A stretch of DNA of 64,000 bases from CAZVBV01 sp964509975 (GTDB lineage: Bacteria; Patescibacteriota; Gracilibacteria; UBA4473). Below are positions 1 through 8,168 of this stretch, in pieces; position 1 is the stretch's first letter; each line of letters starts with the position of its first letter. The notes under the pieces were generated by a model, which was not told the origin of the DNA, ran no database searches, and saw only the letters and a list, made by a program, of their open reading frames with translations. Both the position numbers and the translations under genes were made by a program. The stretch spans positions 30,545-94,544 of the forward strand of contig CAZDZO010000001.1 in NCBI GenBank assembly GCA_964509975.1, read 5' to 3'.

Positions 1-90
1 GATCAGTTTGTTTCGCTCTTTGAAGACGGACTTTTGAAAGTCTTGAACGGAGACACGACCCTCGAAGAACTTTTCCGAGTAACCAGCTAA
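1..90 (+). CDS. PilB/GspE-type secretion ATPase, C-terminal end only
   Basis: Only the last 29 codons lie in the window, ending with TAA at 88-90. The peptide contains DGLLKVLNGDTTLEELFRV, which is the usual C-terminus of the type IV pilus assembly / type II secretion ATPases (PilB/GspE). These hexameric cytoplasmic ATPases drive pilus extension. The walker and zinc regions are outside the window, so the assignment rests on this tail and on the three prepilin genes at 4.6-6.7 kb. Confidence 0.7.
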   Translation, partial: DQFVSLFEDGLLKVLNGDTTLEELFRVTS

Positions 91-192
91 TGAAATTTTC
101 GATTTCAGATTTCCGATTTAAAGTCTTTTGGTTTTTTAATTCTCCGACTTTTTGACTTTTCAACTTGTTTAAAAAGATGATAATACTTCCCG

Positions 193-1071
193 ATGGAAGG
201 ATTACTTGTGGTAGCACTCTTTTGGGAACAGATCATAGAAGCACAATCGTCGCCTCATGTTCGACCGGCGCCAACCGCTGTTATATCTCAAGAAATTGTA
301 GAAAAAAATCCAAACTACTTTTCTGAACCAAAGACGAAAAATGAAAAAAATAGAGATTTTTTTATGAGTTTGTCTTTCAAAAAAAATTCTGCTCCGTCTC
401 AAAAACCCGAAGCAACACTCATATTTGCACCTCATCCAGACGATGAAATTTTGTGTTGTTCAAATTTAATTTCAGAAAAAATTAAAAACAAGGAGAATGT
501 AAAAATAATTTTTACAACCAATGGCGATGGACTTGAGAATAGTAATTATGAAAAAGCACGTGAATATGGACGATTGAGAAAAGATGAATCTAAAAAAGCT
601 TCTTTTTATTTAGGACTTGAAAAATCAGATCTCTTTTTTCTAAATTTCCCTGACGGGCAACTCCATCAACTTGATATAGTTGAACAAGTACGAAGCAAAT
701 TTACCGATCAAAATAAAAGTCTCGGTGGACAGGCTTTTCCTTATTCTCCGTACACGAGACAACGTTTGAAACAAAATTTCGGAGAACTTCTCAAGCGCTG
801 GAACGCAACAGAGGTCTACATTCCTTCTCTACAGGATAATCATGCTGACCACCGTGTAACCGCACAACTCGTTCGAGAGGTGCTCAATGAACGAGAACTC
901 GCTCCACAAATTCACACGTATCGTGTTCATGGAATGGCACTCAAACCAAATGGGCACACTGTAAACGAACAAAAACTTAAACTTATTCGCCTCTTTAAAT
1001 CTCAATTTTGGACACCTGCACATACGCAATTCATGGAACAGTTTGCGAAGATGGAGGAAATTTTTGAATAG
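193..1071 (+). CDS. PIG-L (LmbE-like) family deacetylase
   Basis: Zinc-dependent N-acetylglucosamine-type deacetylase of the PIG-L/LmbE superfamily. The metal-binding motif HPDDE sits near residue 80 and a second ligand region DNHADHR near residue 215. The catalytic domain runs from about residue 74 to the end. The first ~70 residues are not part of the fold and look low in conservation, so ATG 364 (235 aa) is an alternative start. I keep ATG 193 because a GATAAT-like -10 ends 8 nt before it, the same spacing seen at many leaderless starts in this window. Substrate unknown; sugar or glycolipid deacetylation is the family theme. Confidence 0.8.
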   Translation: MEGLLVVALFWEQIIEAQSSPHVRPAPTAVISQEIVEKNPNYFSEPKTKNEKNRDFFMSLSFKKNSAPSQKPEATLIFAPHPDDEILCCSNLISEKIKNKENVKIIFTTNGDGLENSNYEKAREYGRLRKDESKKASFYLGLEKSDLFFLNFPDGQLHQLDIVEQVRSKFTDQNKSLGGQAFPYSPYTRQRLKQNFGELLKRWNATEVYIPSLQDNHADHRVTAQLVREVLNERELAPQIHTYRVHGMALKPNGHTVNEQKLKLIRLFKSQFWTPAHTQFMEQFAKMEEIFE

Positions 1072-1072
1072 C

Positions 1073-1105
1073 GTAAAGACAGGAATAAATTATTCCTGCC
1101 TTTAG
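1073..1105. terminator. Hairpin terminator between convergent genes
   Basis: CAGGAATAA at 1080-1088 pairs with TTATTCCTG at 1090-1098, extended by TAAAG/CTTTA outside it, and is followed by a T-rich stretch. It lies between the + strand deacetylase and the - strand gene that ends at 1126, so it may serve both. Confidence 0.6.
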
Positions 1106-1125
1106 ATTTCTGTTTTGTGGAAAAT

Positions 1126-1446
1126 TTAATTTTCCTTTTTTAAACTTTTCACTAGAGACGTTACTATCTCCTTGGCCTCTGGTTCTGTTAATGGAAAAGC
1201 ACTTCCATTTTTTAATACTGCAACAGCACTTGTGTCTTCGATATTATCAAAATCATCGATAAACTCCTTGTGGACTATAACTTGCTGAAAATCCCCGTCA
1301 AAAACTCTTCTAAATCCTAAAAGTTTTTCTAAGTGAATCTCAAGTTTCCACTCTCTTGTTGCTAAATTCTTGCTAACATCTCCGGCTCCCTGTGGAATCG
1401 GAAGTTCTTCCAAAAGCTCAAAAAGCTTTTTAATCACATCTGTCAT
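1126..1446 (-). CDS. Hypothetical protein, 106 aa
   Basis: Not recognised. Soluble, charged protein with amphipathic segments at both ends and a central part rich in hydrophobic and acidic residues (VIVHKEFIDDFDN around residues 55-70). No membrane segment, signal peptide or Cys cluster. A TAAAAT hexamer ends 9 nt before the ATG on this strand, fitting a leaderless start. Codon use (GAA, AAA, CGA-rich) matches its neighbours, so I think it is a real gene of unknown role. Confidence 0.5.
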   Translation of the reverse strand: MTDVIKKLFELLEELPIPQGAGDVSKNLATREWKLEIHLEKLLGFRRVFDGDFQQVIVHKEFIDDFDNIEDTSAVAVLKNGSAFPLTEPEAKEIVTSLVKSLKKEN

Positions 1447-1658
1447 AGGTACTCTATTTTAGTTTGAAAAATAAAAAAAGAATCCACTTTGAATCCTCAT
1501 ACTTCCCTCCGAAAAAAGAGAAATAGGAGAACCCAAAGCATTAATTTTTTCCGACAAATCAAACAACCAAGAATTGTATCGTTCCTATGAGAAGAAGATA
1601 AAATTCATGAATCCACTCTACTCGGGAAATGACTTTTGTCAATGGTGGGGTACTTCAA

Positions 1659-1685
1659 AGAGAGCATTGCGACGCAATACTCTCT
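1659..1685 (-). terminator. Hairpin downstream of the 247-aa gene
   Basis: Arms AGAGAGCATTGC (1659-1670) and GCAATACTCTCT (1674-1685) form a near-perfect 12-bp stem with a 3-nt loop directly after the stop of the minus-strand gene. Only a short T run follows on that strand. The rest of the 1447-1693 gap shows no gene. Confidence 0.55.
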
Positions 1686-1693
1686 CTGTTCTT

Positions 1694-2437
1694 TTAAGCA
1701 GGAACGGAAACTTTCTTCTGTTTTTTGAATAATTGTTTTTCAAGTGACACAATCATCTCCTCTCTCAATTCATCATTTGCTGCGTGGGCATCATCACCAA
1801 CAAGTTGCGTATTTTTGTCACTATAAAAATAAACTGATCCTTTTATTCTTCTACTTTCTTCGTACCGCAATACCACAATTGTTCTCTCTTTTTCTTTATG
1901 AGAGACCTCACAATACCAATTTTCTGAAATCTCCTGATCACTTTCTTTGCAAAGTTTAAACACCTCTGCTTGTATTTTTATGAGTCGCAATTCATCAACT
2001 TTGCCAAGTGCAAGTGTAGCATTTTGATGCTTTGGAATTTTTCTCCTTGGCACTTTTACTTCCTCGACAGATGCAACTCCTTTCCCTTTTTTTCGGTGTT
2101 CACTGGATTTTGCTCGATAAGCCTTAATCGCTTTTTGAAGAGCGATTTTTCGTTGGTTTTCGTCATTCCAGGGTTTTCCATTGAATAAAATAGAAATGTC
2201 GGTTTTTCCTCTTTGAACAGATATTTTTATTTCAGGCACCTTTCGATGTTTGTTCCCCGGAATAAAAAATTCCACGAAATCACTCTCGTTTGAGGCAGAA
2301 ATTTTAATATCTCCCTTTAGTTTTTTTACACTTGGAAAATGTTCATGATTGATCATTTCCAAAAAACTCTGTTCACCTTTCGATGAGGTTGGAGCAGGTG
2401 CACAATCGGCATCACCCTCTGAAGTTTTTTTCGTCAT
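1694..2437 (-). CDS. Hypothetical charged protein, 247 aa
   Basis: Not recognised. Strongly charged throughout, Lys/Glu rich, with a Lys/Arg-rich middle (residues ~95-135) that could bind nucleic acid. A C-terminal part has alternating hydrophobic residues typical of beta strands (TIVVLRYEESRR, GSVYFYSDKNT). No membrane segment or secretion signal. No Shine-Dalgarno of note; the AT-rich sequence upstream could hold the promoter. A hairpin at 1659-1685 closes the unit. Confidence 0.5.
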   Translation of the reverse strand: MTKKTSEGDADCAPAPTSSKGEQSFLEMINHEHFPSVKKLKGDIKISASNESDFVEFFIPGNKHRKVPEIKISVQRGKTDISILFNGKPWNDENQRKIALQKAIKAYRAKSSEHRKKGKGVASVEEVKVPRRKIPKHQNATLALGKVDELRLIKIQAEVFKLCKESDQEISENWYCEVSHKEKERTIVVLRYEESRRIKGSVYFYSDKNTQLVGDDAHAANDELREEMIVSLEKQLFKKQKKVSVPA

Positions 2438-2519
2438 ACTTCTTTCAATTTTTAATTAAAAAATAATTAATGATTTATCTTTGTCTTTCGTCCGGACCGC
2501 GGACTTATATTTCGATAAA

Positions 2520-2672
2520 ATGGAAACACAAGTTACGATCCAGACCATTCCCGTTGCCGTAAAAGAACTGAGAATTCTCGTTTTCCTTTGGAAAAGAATA
2601 AATTCTACTGATGCCCAAGTTACACTTTTTCATAGAAAAGTCAATACAGGGAAAAGGTACTACATTACATAG
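2520..2672 (+). CDS. Possible small protein, 50 aa
   Basis: Short ORF starting METQVTIQTIPVAVKEL. A TATATT hexamer (2506-2511) ends 8 nt before the ATG and TTGTCT (2481-2486) lies upstream, the same leaderless layout as proven-looking genes nearby, although the spacer is long (19 nt). The peptide has beta-like alternation and no known motif. It fills an otherwise empty 260-nt gap between a minus-strand gene and the end of lepA. It could equally be chance. Confidence 0.3.
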   Translation: METQVTIQTIPVAVKELRILVFLWKRINSTDAQVTLFHRKVNTGKRYYIT

Positions 2673-2684
2673 CAACTACCAATG

Positions 2685-2698
2685 GGGATACGTATCCC
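2685..2698. repeat. Perfect 14-bp palindrome after lepA
   Basis: GGGATACGTATCCC sits 3 nt beyond the lepA stop. It has no loop and no T run on the lepA strand, so it is a weak terminator at best. It contains a TACGTA core like the boxes of the operator at 37163-37200. Confidence 0.45.
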
Positions 2699-2700
2699 TA

Positions 2701-4509
2701 TTATTTTTTCATCATAGCAAAAAATGCATCTTGGGGGATTGTCACCTTCCCAAACTGTTTCAGTCGCTTTTTTCCTTTCTTTTGTTTCTTAAGAAGTTTA
2801 TTTTTTCGAGTCACATCACCTCCGTACAACTTCGCCGTCACATCTTTTCGCATGGCAGAAATTGTCGTTCTCGCCAGAATCCGCGCTCCAATAGTCGCCT
2901 GAATCGCAATTGCAAACTGTGCTTTTGGAATAATTTCCTTGAGTCGCTGACACCATTCTAAACCAATGTTGTACGCTCCATCTTTATGCACGATCTGACT
3001 CAGTGCGTCTACTCGGTCTCCCGCAACTAATATATCAAGTCTCACTAGATCTTCCGTACGAAGCTCAATTGGCTCGTATGACATGGAGGCATATCCAGAC
3101 GTGAGTGATTTCAGGTCATCATAAAAGTCCGTGATAATTGAAGCGAGTGGAATTTCAAAAAAGAGTTCTACTCTCGTTGGGTCTGTGTACTGAAGGTTTT
3201 TGTGTATCCCCCGACGCTGTGCGCAAAGTTCCATGATCGCACCAACGAAGTCTGAAGGGGTAAGAATCACAATCTTCATCCACGGCTCTTGTATCTCTAA
3301 ATAATGTCCAGCCTCAGGCAATTCTCCAGGGTTTGAAATTGTTTTTTTCGTTTTGTCGTTCAGCACAACATCATAAGAAACCGACGGCGCCGTTACCAAA
3401 AGATCAAGGTCAAATTCTCGTTCGAGTCGCTCCTGAACAATGTCGAGATGAAGTAAACCCAAAAATCCCACTCGAAATCCATGTCCCAAAGCGCCAGAAT
3501 GTTCTGGAGTAAATTGCAATGACGCATCATTGAGAGCGAGTTTTTCCAATGCTTTCCGAAGGAGTGAAAAATCATCTCCACTCGTTGGGTAAATACCGGC
3601 AAATACAAAAGGCGTCACTTCTTTATATCCGGGAAGTGGCATAATTTTATCGCCTTCTTTTTCTTTCCCTTGCCAGAGCGTTTCTCCTACTTTTGCGTCA
3701 ACAACGTTCTTCAGCCCCGTGACAACATATCCCACTTCGCCTTCTTTGAGAGACTGGGTTGGGGAATATTGCGGATTTAGAAATCCTACTTCGATTGCTT
3801 CGATTTGGCGTCCTGTTTTTAGCAACCGAAGCTTGTCTCCTTTTTTAATTTCCCCTTGAAACACGCGCACACTCGATACCACTCCTCGATAGGAATCAAA
3901 AGTGGAATCAAAAATGAGCGCTTTTGTTTCTCCTTCTGTGAAAACATTGTCCGCATTCTCAAAGACTTCGTTTTTGTCCGGGAGTGGAACACGCTCAATA
4001 ATTCTGTCAAGCAAGGCAGGTACTCCTGTCCCTTCTTTTCCTGACACTTGCAGGATATCTTCTGCGGTAAATCCCAGAAGCTTTTCTATTTCCATGGCAC
4101 GACGTTCTGGTTCTGCAGCAGGAAGATCAATTTTATTAAGTACCGGAATAATGGTAAGTCCGTGTTCGAGTGCAAGAAATACATTTGCCAATGTTTGTGC
4201 TTCAATTCCCTGTGTGGCATCTACCACAAGAATCGCTCCCTCACACGCTGCCAAAGAGCGTGAAACTTCATAAGAAAAATCCACATGCCCCGGAGTATCA
4301 ATCAAATTAAGTTGTGTACCCTTCCAACCCATTCGAACAGGTTGGAGCTTGATTGTAATTCCTCGTTCTCGCTCCAAATCCATCGTATCAAGCAACTGTT
4401 CTTTCATCTCTCTTTTGTCGATGGTTCCAGTTGTTTCCAAAAATCTGTCGGCAAGTGTTGATTTCCCGTGATCGATATGCGCAATGATGCAAAAATTTCG
4501 TATATCCAT
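2701..4509 (-). CDS. lepA: Elongation factor 4 (LepA)
   Basis: Ribosome-associated GTPase that back-translocates or remodels stalled ribosomes. The start at 4509 gives 602 aa, the normal length. G1 motif AHIDHGKST near residue 10, switch II DTPGHVDF near 78, and NKID (G4) near 130; the LepA-specific C-terminal domain ends KQFGKVTIPQDAFFAM. A longer reading to 4617 adds a non-homologous tail. The -10 TACTAT (plus-strand 4519-4524) ends 9 nt before the ATG, so the mRNA is probably almost leaderless. It shares its -35 hexamer with the divergent prepilin operon. Confidence 0.97.
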   Translation of the reverse strand: MDIRNFCIIAHIDHGKSTLADRFLETTGTIDKREMKEQLLDTMDLERERGITIKLQPVRMGWKGTQLNLIDTPGHVDFSYEVSRSLAACEGAILVVDATQGIEAQTLANVFLALEHGLTIIPVLNKIDLPAAEPERRAMEIEKLLGFTAEDILQVSGKEGTGVPALLDRIIERVPLPDKNEVFENADNVFTEGETKALIFDSTFDSYRGVVSSVRVFQGEIKKGDKLRLLKTGRQIEAIEVGFLNPQYSPTQSLKEGEVGYVVTGLKNVVDAKVGETLWQGKEKEGDKIMPLPGYKEVTPFVFAGIYPTSGDDFSLLRKALEKLALNDASLQFTPEHSGALGHGFRVGFLGLLHLDIVQERLEREFDLDLLVTAPSVSYDVVLNDKTKKTISNPGELPEAGHYLEIQEPWMKIVILTPSDFVGAIMELCAQRRGIHKNLQYTDPTRVELFFEIPLASIITDFYDDLKSLTSGYASMSYEPIELRTEDLVRLDILVAGDRVDALSQIVHKDGAYNIGLEWCQRLKEIIPKAQFAIAIQATIGARILARTTISAMRKDVTAKLYGGDVTRKNKLLKKQKKGKKRLKQFGKVTIPQDAFFAMMKK

Positions 4510-4518
4510 TCGGGCGCG

Positions 4519-4569
4519 ATAGTACCCAAAAACCGCTGACTTGCAACTTCTGCCCCCTCCTTCTACAAT
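4519..4569. promoter_or_regulatory. Divergent promoter pair sharing one palindromic -35
   Basis: TTGCAA at 4541-4546 is its own reverse complement. On the minus strand it is 16 nt from TACTAT (4519-4524), which lies 9 nt before lepA. On the plus strand it is 17 nt from TACAAT (4564-4569), which lies 7 nt before the first prepilin ATG. Both promoters would therefore compete for the same -35. Confidence 0.7.
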
Positions 4570-4576
4570 AAATCTG

Positions 4577-5098
4577 ATGCAAAAAAAGAACGGATTCTCC
4601 CTTCTTGAACTCCTCATTGTAACGGGGATTGTTGCCTTACTCGCTGCTATCTCTGTACCAAACTACATGAGAATGCGAAGTTTTTCATCTTTCAATGACG
4701 AAGTAAATCTCATCTTTGATCAATTTTTGGAAGTGCGCACAAATGCACTCACTGGAAAAATGTGTAACAACAGTCCTAGTTTAAAATGGATTTTCACATT
4801 AGATCAAAATTCTTCTCAAATCTTGTGTCAAAACAGTGCTGAAGAGATTGCTACAGCAGATTATGATGTCATTTGGCGCAATACACAACAAATAGAGCTC
4901 GATGATGGGGTTGCTTATTATGCACGTGTAGAATTCCTCCCTGACACGACTCAAGCCACTATACCTGTCGAATCTGTTCAATACACTGATTTAAAAATTT
5001 TATTAGAACATTCTTCCGGTCGTCAGCGAACTATTTGTTTTAATCGCATCGCAGGAATTCCTGAAATTTCTTCTGGAAACATTGATTGCACCCCCTAG
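4577..5098 (+). CDS. Type IV pilin-like protein 1
   Basis: Prepilin with a type III signal: a short basic leader (MQKKNG), the prepilin peptidase site before FSLLELLIV with Glu at mature position 5, then a hydrophobic helix to about residue 30. The remaining ~140 residues form a small globular head with two Cys pairs, typical of GspH/FimT-like minor pseudopilins. First of three adjacent prepilin genes; the next starts 2 nt after this stop. ATG 4577 is 7 nt after a TACAAT box. Likely part of a pilus or pseudopilus driven by the PilB-type ATPase ending at 90. Confidence 0.85.
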   Translation: MQKKNGFSLLELLIVTGIVALLAAISVPNYMRMRSFSSFNDEVNLIFDQFLEVRTNALTGKMCNNSPSLKWIFTLDQNSSQILCQNSAEEIATADYDVIWRNTQQIELDDGVAYYARVEFLPDTTQATIPVESVQYTDLKILLEHSSGRQRTICFNRIAGIPEISSGNIDCTP

Positions 5099-5100
5099 AA

Positions 5101-5757
5101 ATGAATTTTTTAAAAAAACAACCTGGTGAAAGTATTGTCGAAGTACTCGTTGCGGCAACGCTTTTGGTAGTTGTTTTAAGTACTGCTTTTATTTCTCTCA
5201 ATAGAGCTGCTCAAACTAGTATAAACGTTGAAAATCGAATTGCAGCCATTAATCTTGCTCGTGAAGGAATGGAAGCCGTTCGTAATATTCGAGATACAAA
5301 TTGGTTAAAATACTCTGGAAACAAACGCGAAAAATGGCTTTGCCTTGATAGTGTTGCCAGTCCTAATGAATGTACCCCTTCTTCTTATCTCACAATTTCT
5401 AATGGATACTATCTAGTAAATTTTTCCGAAACAGCGAATCGCTATTACCTTTCGGAAGTGGCAGGAGCTGATGAACTCGATATTCCGAACGATTCTGCTG
5501 ACCGAGAATCTTTTCGTCTTTATTTCGATAGTAGTAACCGATTCACTCATGACGATGACTTTGGCGCAAATCCAGCAACAGCTTTTTACCGACAAATAGA
5601 GATTGTTGTTATTTCTGATGATGTCTGTGGAACTGATGGATGTATTGAAGAAAAAATGGTAGTCACAAGTCGCGTCGGATGGATTGAGGGCGACTCGACG
5701 AAAAACGTAGTTCTTGAGACTCATCTTTTTGATTTTTACCAACGTGATGAATACTAA
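5101..5757 (+). CDS. Type IV pilin-like protein 2
   Basis: Prepilin-type N-terminus MNFLKKQPGESIVEVLVAATLL: the cleavage Gly is followed by a Glu-containing helix, as in PilV/GspI minor pseudopilins. Mature head about 190 residues, with paired Cys residues (residues ~75 and ~83; ~177 and ~182). ATG 5101 follows the previous stop by two bases, so the genes are co-transcribed. Overlaps the next gene by 11 bp. Confidence 0.82.
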   Translation: MNFLKKQPGESIVEVLVAATLLVVVLSTAFISLNRAAQTSINVENRIAAINLAREGMEAVRNIRDTNWLKYSGNKREKWLCLDSVASPNECTPSSYLTISNGYYLVNFSETANRYYLSEVAGADELDIPNDSADRESFRLYFDSSNRFTHDDDFGANPATAFYRQIEIVVISDDVCGTDGCIEEKMVVTSRVGWIEGDSTKNVVLETHLFDFYQRDEY

Positions 5758-6685
5758 AAAATCTGGTTATTCGCTTCTTGAAATACTCATTGCCATAACC
5801 TTGGCAGCCATTGTTATTACGGCTGCCGTGAGAAGTGTTGGTAGTGTTTATTTTTCTCAGAAAAAAATTCATGTCACGCAAAGTTTTTCCACAGAAACAC
5901 AATTTCTCATGGAACGATTGGTACAACTTGTTCGCACGAATACCATTGATTATGACCGATTTTTCGTAGAAGTGGGACCTAATGGAACTGATTGTGCCAC
6001 TTTTGATGATAAACAAACCCCTGAAAGTGAGGGGGCTTTGGATAATACGGATGAGAATCGTGCTGATCTTGGATATGGAAACATTTTCTTTTGGGATACA
6101 AACAATGACGACATTCTTGATCGAAACCTCGGAGGACTAATGCTCGATGGGAACACTGATTTTTGTACACAAGCTTGGGATAAAGAGGACGAACAATCAA
6201 CACTCTATCTTATTAACAGTAGTCGAACCTTGCGAATGGCTGTCCATGAAGGAGCAAACTCTACTATTGAAATCGAACAACAGCTCGGAGCAGACCTTGA
6301 TGGAGATGGAATTGTTGATATCTGGGATGATCTTGGTGTTTGGGATTCTGGAAACAGTATTTGCCAAATTCGTGATGGAGGCGTTGGACCGTTTTACGAT
6401 ATTCTTGGAGAGCATTCGCAAGAGTTTTGCCTTCAGGCACACGAATGGACAGTTGTATCTCCCAATAATATTGCTATTGAAAACCTTTCTTTTTCACCAG
6501 CTCCAAATCAAGACCCATTTTTAAGTTTCGCCCTTGATGATGCACAGGTCCATCCCCATGTGATAGTCTTCCTTGAAACCACACTACGAAATCCAGAGAA
6601 CTTTGGAATGACTCTCTCCGAAATTCCAAATATTTCACTGCAAACAGCGGCTTCTTCTCGTGTCTTTGGAAACATTAGAAAGTAA
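5747..6685 (+). CDS. Type IV pilin-like protein 3
   Basis: Prepilin N-terminus MNTKKSGYSLLEILIAITLA with Glu5 after the Gly cleavage site, then a hydrophobic helix. At 312 aa it resembles the larger minor pseudopilins (PilW/GspJ type). The head contains acidic runs such as DLDGDGIVDIWDD around residues 185-197, reminiscent of Ca2+-binding EF-hand-like loops. It begins inside the previous gene, a sign of translational coupling. The three proteins probably form the initiating tip complex; the major pilin is not in the window. Confidence 0.82.
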   Translation: MNTKKSGYSLLEILIAITLAAIVITAAVRSVGSVYFSQKKIHVTQSFSTETQFLMERLVQLVRTNTIDYDRFFVEVGPNGTDCATFDDKQTPESEGALDNTDENRADLGYGNIFFWDTNNDDILDRNLGGLMLDGNTDFCTQAWDKEDEQSTLYLINSSRTLRMAVHEGANSTIEIEQQLGADLDGDGIVDIWDDLGVWDSGNSICQIRDGGVGPFYDILGEHSQEFCLQAHEWTVVSPNNIAIENLSFSPAPNQDPFLSFALDDAQVHPHVIVFLETTLRNPENFGMTLSEIPNISLQTAASSRVFGNIRK

Positions 6686-6744
6686 ACCTCCGCTTCCCTC
6701 TTTTGTCAGAATTCTTACAATGGAAACGATTTTATATTTTTTTT

Positions 6745-8163
6745 ATGTCTGAAATTGTTGTTCGTATGCCACCATCACCCACCGGAGGACTTCATCTCGG
6801 GACTGCTCGGACAGCCCTTTTTAATTATTTATTTGCCAAACATCATGGTGGAAAAATTATATTTCGATGGGAAGACACCGACAAAGAACGCAGTAAAAAA
6901 GAATTCGAAACTGAAATTCTAGAAGGATTGAAATGGTTGGGAATGGATTTCGAAACTCAATCAGATCATTTTTTTAGACAGACTGAAAATATTAAAACTC
7001 ATAAAGAATGGCTCCTAAAATTATGGGAAGCCGAGAAAATATTCCCTTGTTTTGTAACTCCTGAAGAGATCGCTCACATGCGAACAGAGGCGACCAAACA
7101 AAAAACTAATTTTGTCTTTTGGTCTCCTTTTCGAGAGGAATCTAGGGAAATATTGGATGAAAAAATGAAATCTGGGGAATCTTTCGTATGGAGACTTCGT
7201 GTTCCGCGGGATAAAGACGTTCGTTTTAAAGACCTTATTCGTGGGGATATTTCTGTAAATACAAATACGCTTGGTGATTTTGTAATCGCTCGTTCTGATA
7301 ACTCGGTGCTCTATCTTTTGGCAAACGTAGTGGATGATTGGACACAAGGAGTCACTCATGTCCTCCGAGGAGAGGATCATATTTCTAATACCCCAAAACA
7401 AATCCTTCTCTATAAAGCGCTTGGTGCTGACATACCTCAATTTGGACACATTCCTCTCGTGCTAGATGCACAAAAACGAAAACTCTCTAAGCGAAATGTA
7501 GACCCTGATACCTGTGTGCTTATCAAAGACTTTCAAGAAAAAGGATTTTTGCCTGAAGCCGTGGTTAATGGATTAGTACTCTTGGGTTGGAATCCAAAAT
7601 CAACAGATGAAGTGTTCTCTTTTGAAAAATTAATAAAAATATTTGCACTCGAAAACGTAAATCCTGGAGCAGCACAATACAATTTCGAAAAAATGAAATG
7701 GTTCAATACTCACTGGATTCGAACTATTGAGCTTTCAAAATTAAATGAACATTTCAAAGGATTTTCAGGACAAGATTGTGAGAAACGAATACTGGAAGTA
7801 GCACGCGAAAAGAGTCGCGATTTACATGATATCGTTGCACAACTTGAATATCTCACACAAGATCCTGACATTACTCGCGAACTCCTTTTGAGTGAAAAGA
7901 TGAATATTGATCAAGCCATGGCGCAAAGGGTGCTGAAAGAAATTCAAAATATGTTAGAGACACTGAATGAGAATGAATGGAATCGCGAAAAACTCAGAGA
8001 ACTTTCTACCGAAAAAATCACCGAACTCTGTTTGAAGAATGGACAATTCCTTTCTCCTTTTCGAATTGCGTTGTCTAATAGGCCCGTATCCGTAGGACCT
8101 TTTGAAATCGCTGAAATACTCGGAAAGAACGAAACACTTCGTCGAATCAAGCGTGCTCAATAA
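6745..8163 (+). CDS. gltX: Glutamyl-tRNA synthetase
   Basis: Class I synthetase charging tRNA-Glu. The HIGH-type motif is PSPTGGLHLGTAR (residues ~8-20) and the KMSKS-type motif is KRKLSKR near residue 246. Length 472 aa matches bacterial GluRS. The C-terminal anticodon-binding part is helical and ends KNETLRRIKRAQ. ATG 6745 was chosen because conservation begins at MSEIVVRMPPSPTG; the region upstream encodes no conserved sequence. Tail-to-tail with the giant surface protein, 5 nt apart. Confidence 0.95.
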   Translation: MSEIVVRMPPSPTGGLHLGTARTALFNYLFAKHHGGKIIFRWEDTDKERSKKEFETEILEGLKWLGMDFETQSDHFFRQTENIKTHKEWLLKLWEAEKIFPCFVTPEEIAHMRTEATKQKTNFVFWSPFREESREILDEKMKSGESFVWRLRVPRDKDVRFKDLIRGDISVNTNTLGDFVIARSDNSVLYLLANVVDDWTQGVTHVLRGEDHISNTPKQILLYKALGADIPQFGHIPLVLDAQKRKLSKRNVDPDTCVLIKDFQEKGFLPEAVVNGLVLLGWNPKSTDEVFSFEKLIKIFALENVNPGAAQYNFEKMKWFNTHWIRTIELSKLNEHFKGFSGQDCEKRILEVAREKSRDLHDIVAQLEYLTQDPDITRELLLSEKMNIDQAMAQRVLKEIQNMLETLNENEWNREKLRELSTEKITELCLKNGQFLSPFRIALSNRPVSVGPFEIAEILGKNETLRRIKRAQ

Positions 8164-8168
8164 TTATT

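Noticed and set aside
177..321. Overlapping ORF from ATG 177 (MIILPDGRITCGS...)
   Set aside because: Codon use is unlike the neighbours and it lies out of frame with the PIG-L gene, whose frame is supported by motifs and a -10 box.
2611..4273. Long plus-strand reading frames inside lepA
   Set aside because: They are antisense to a fully conserved gene and show no motif.
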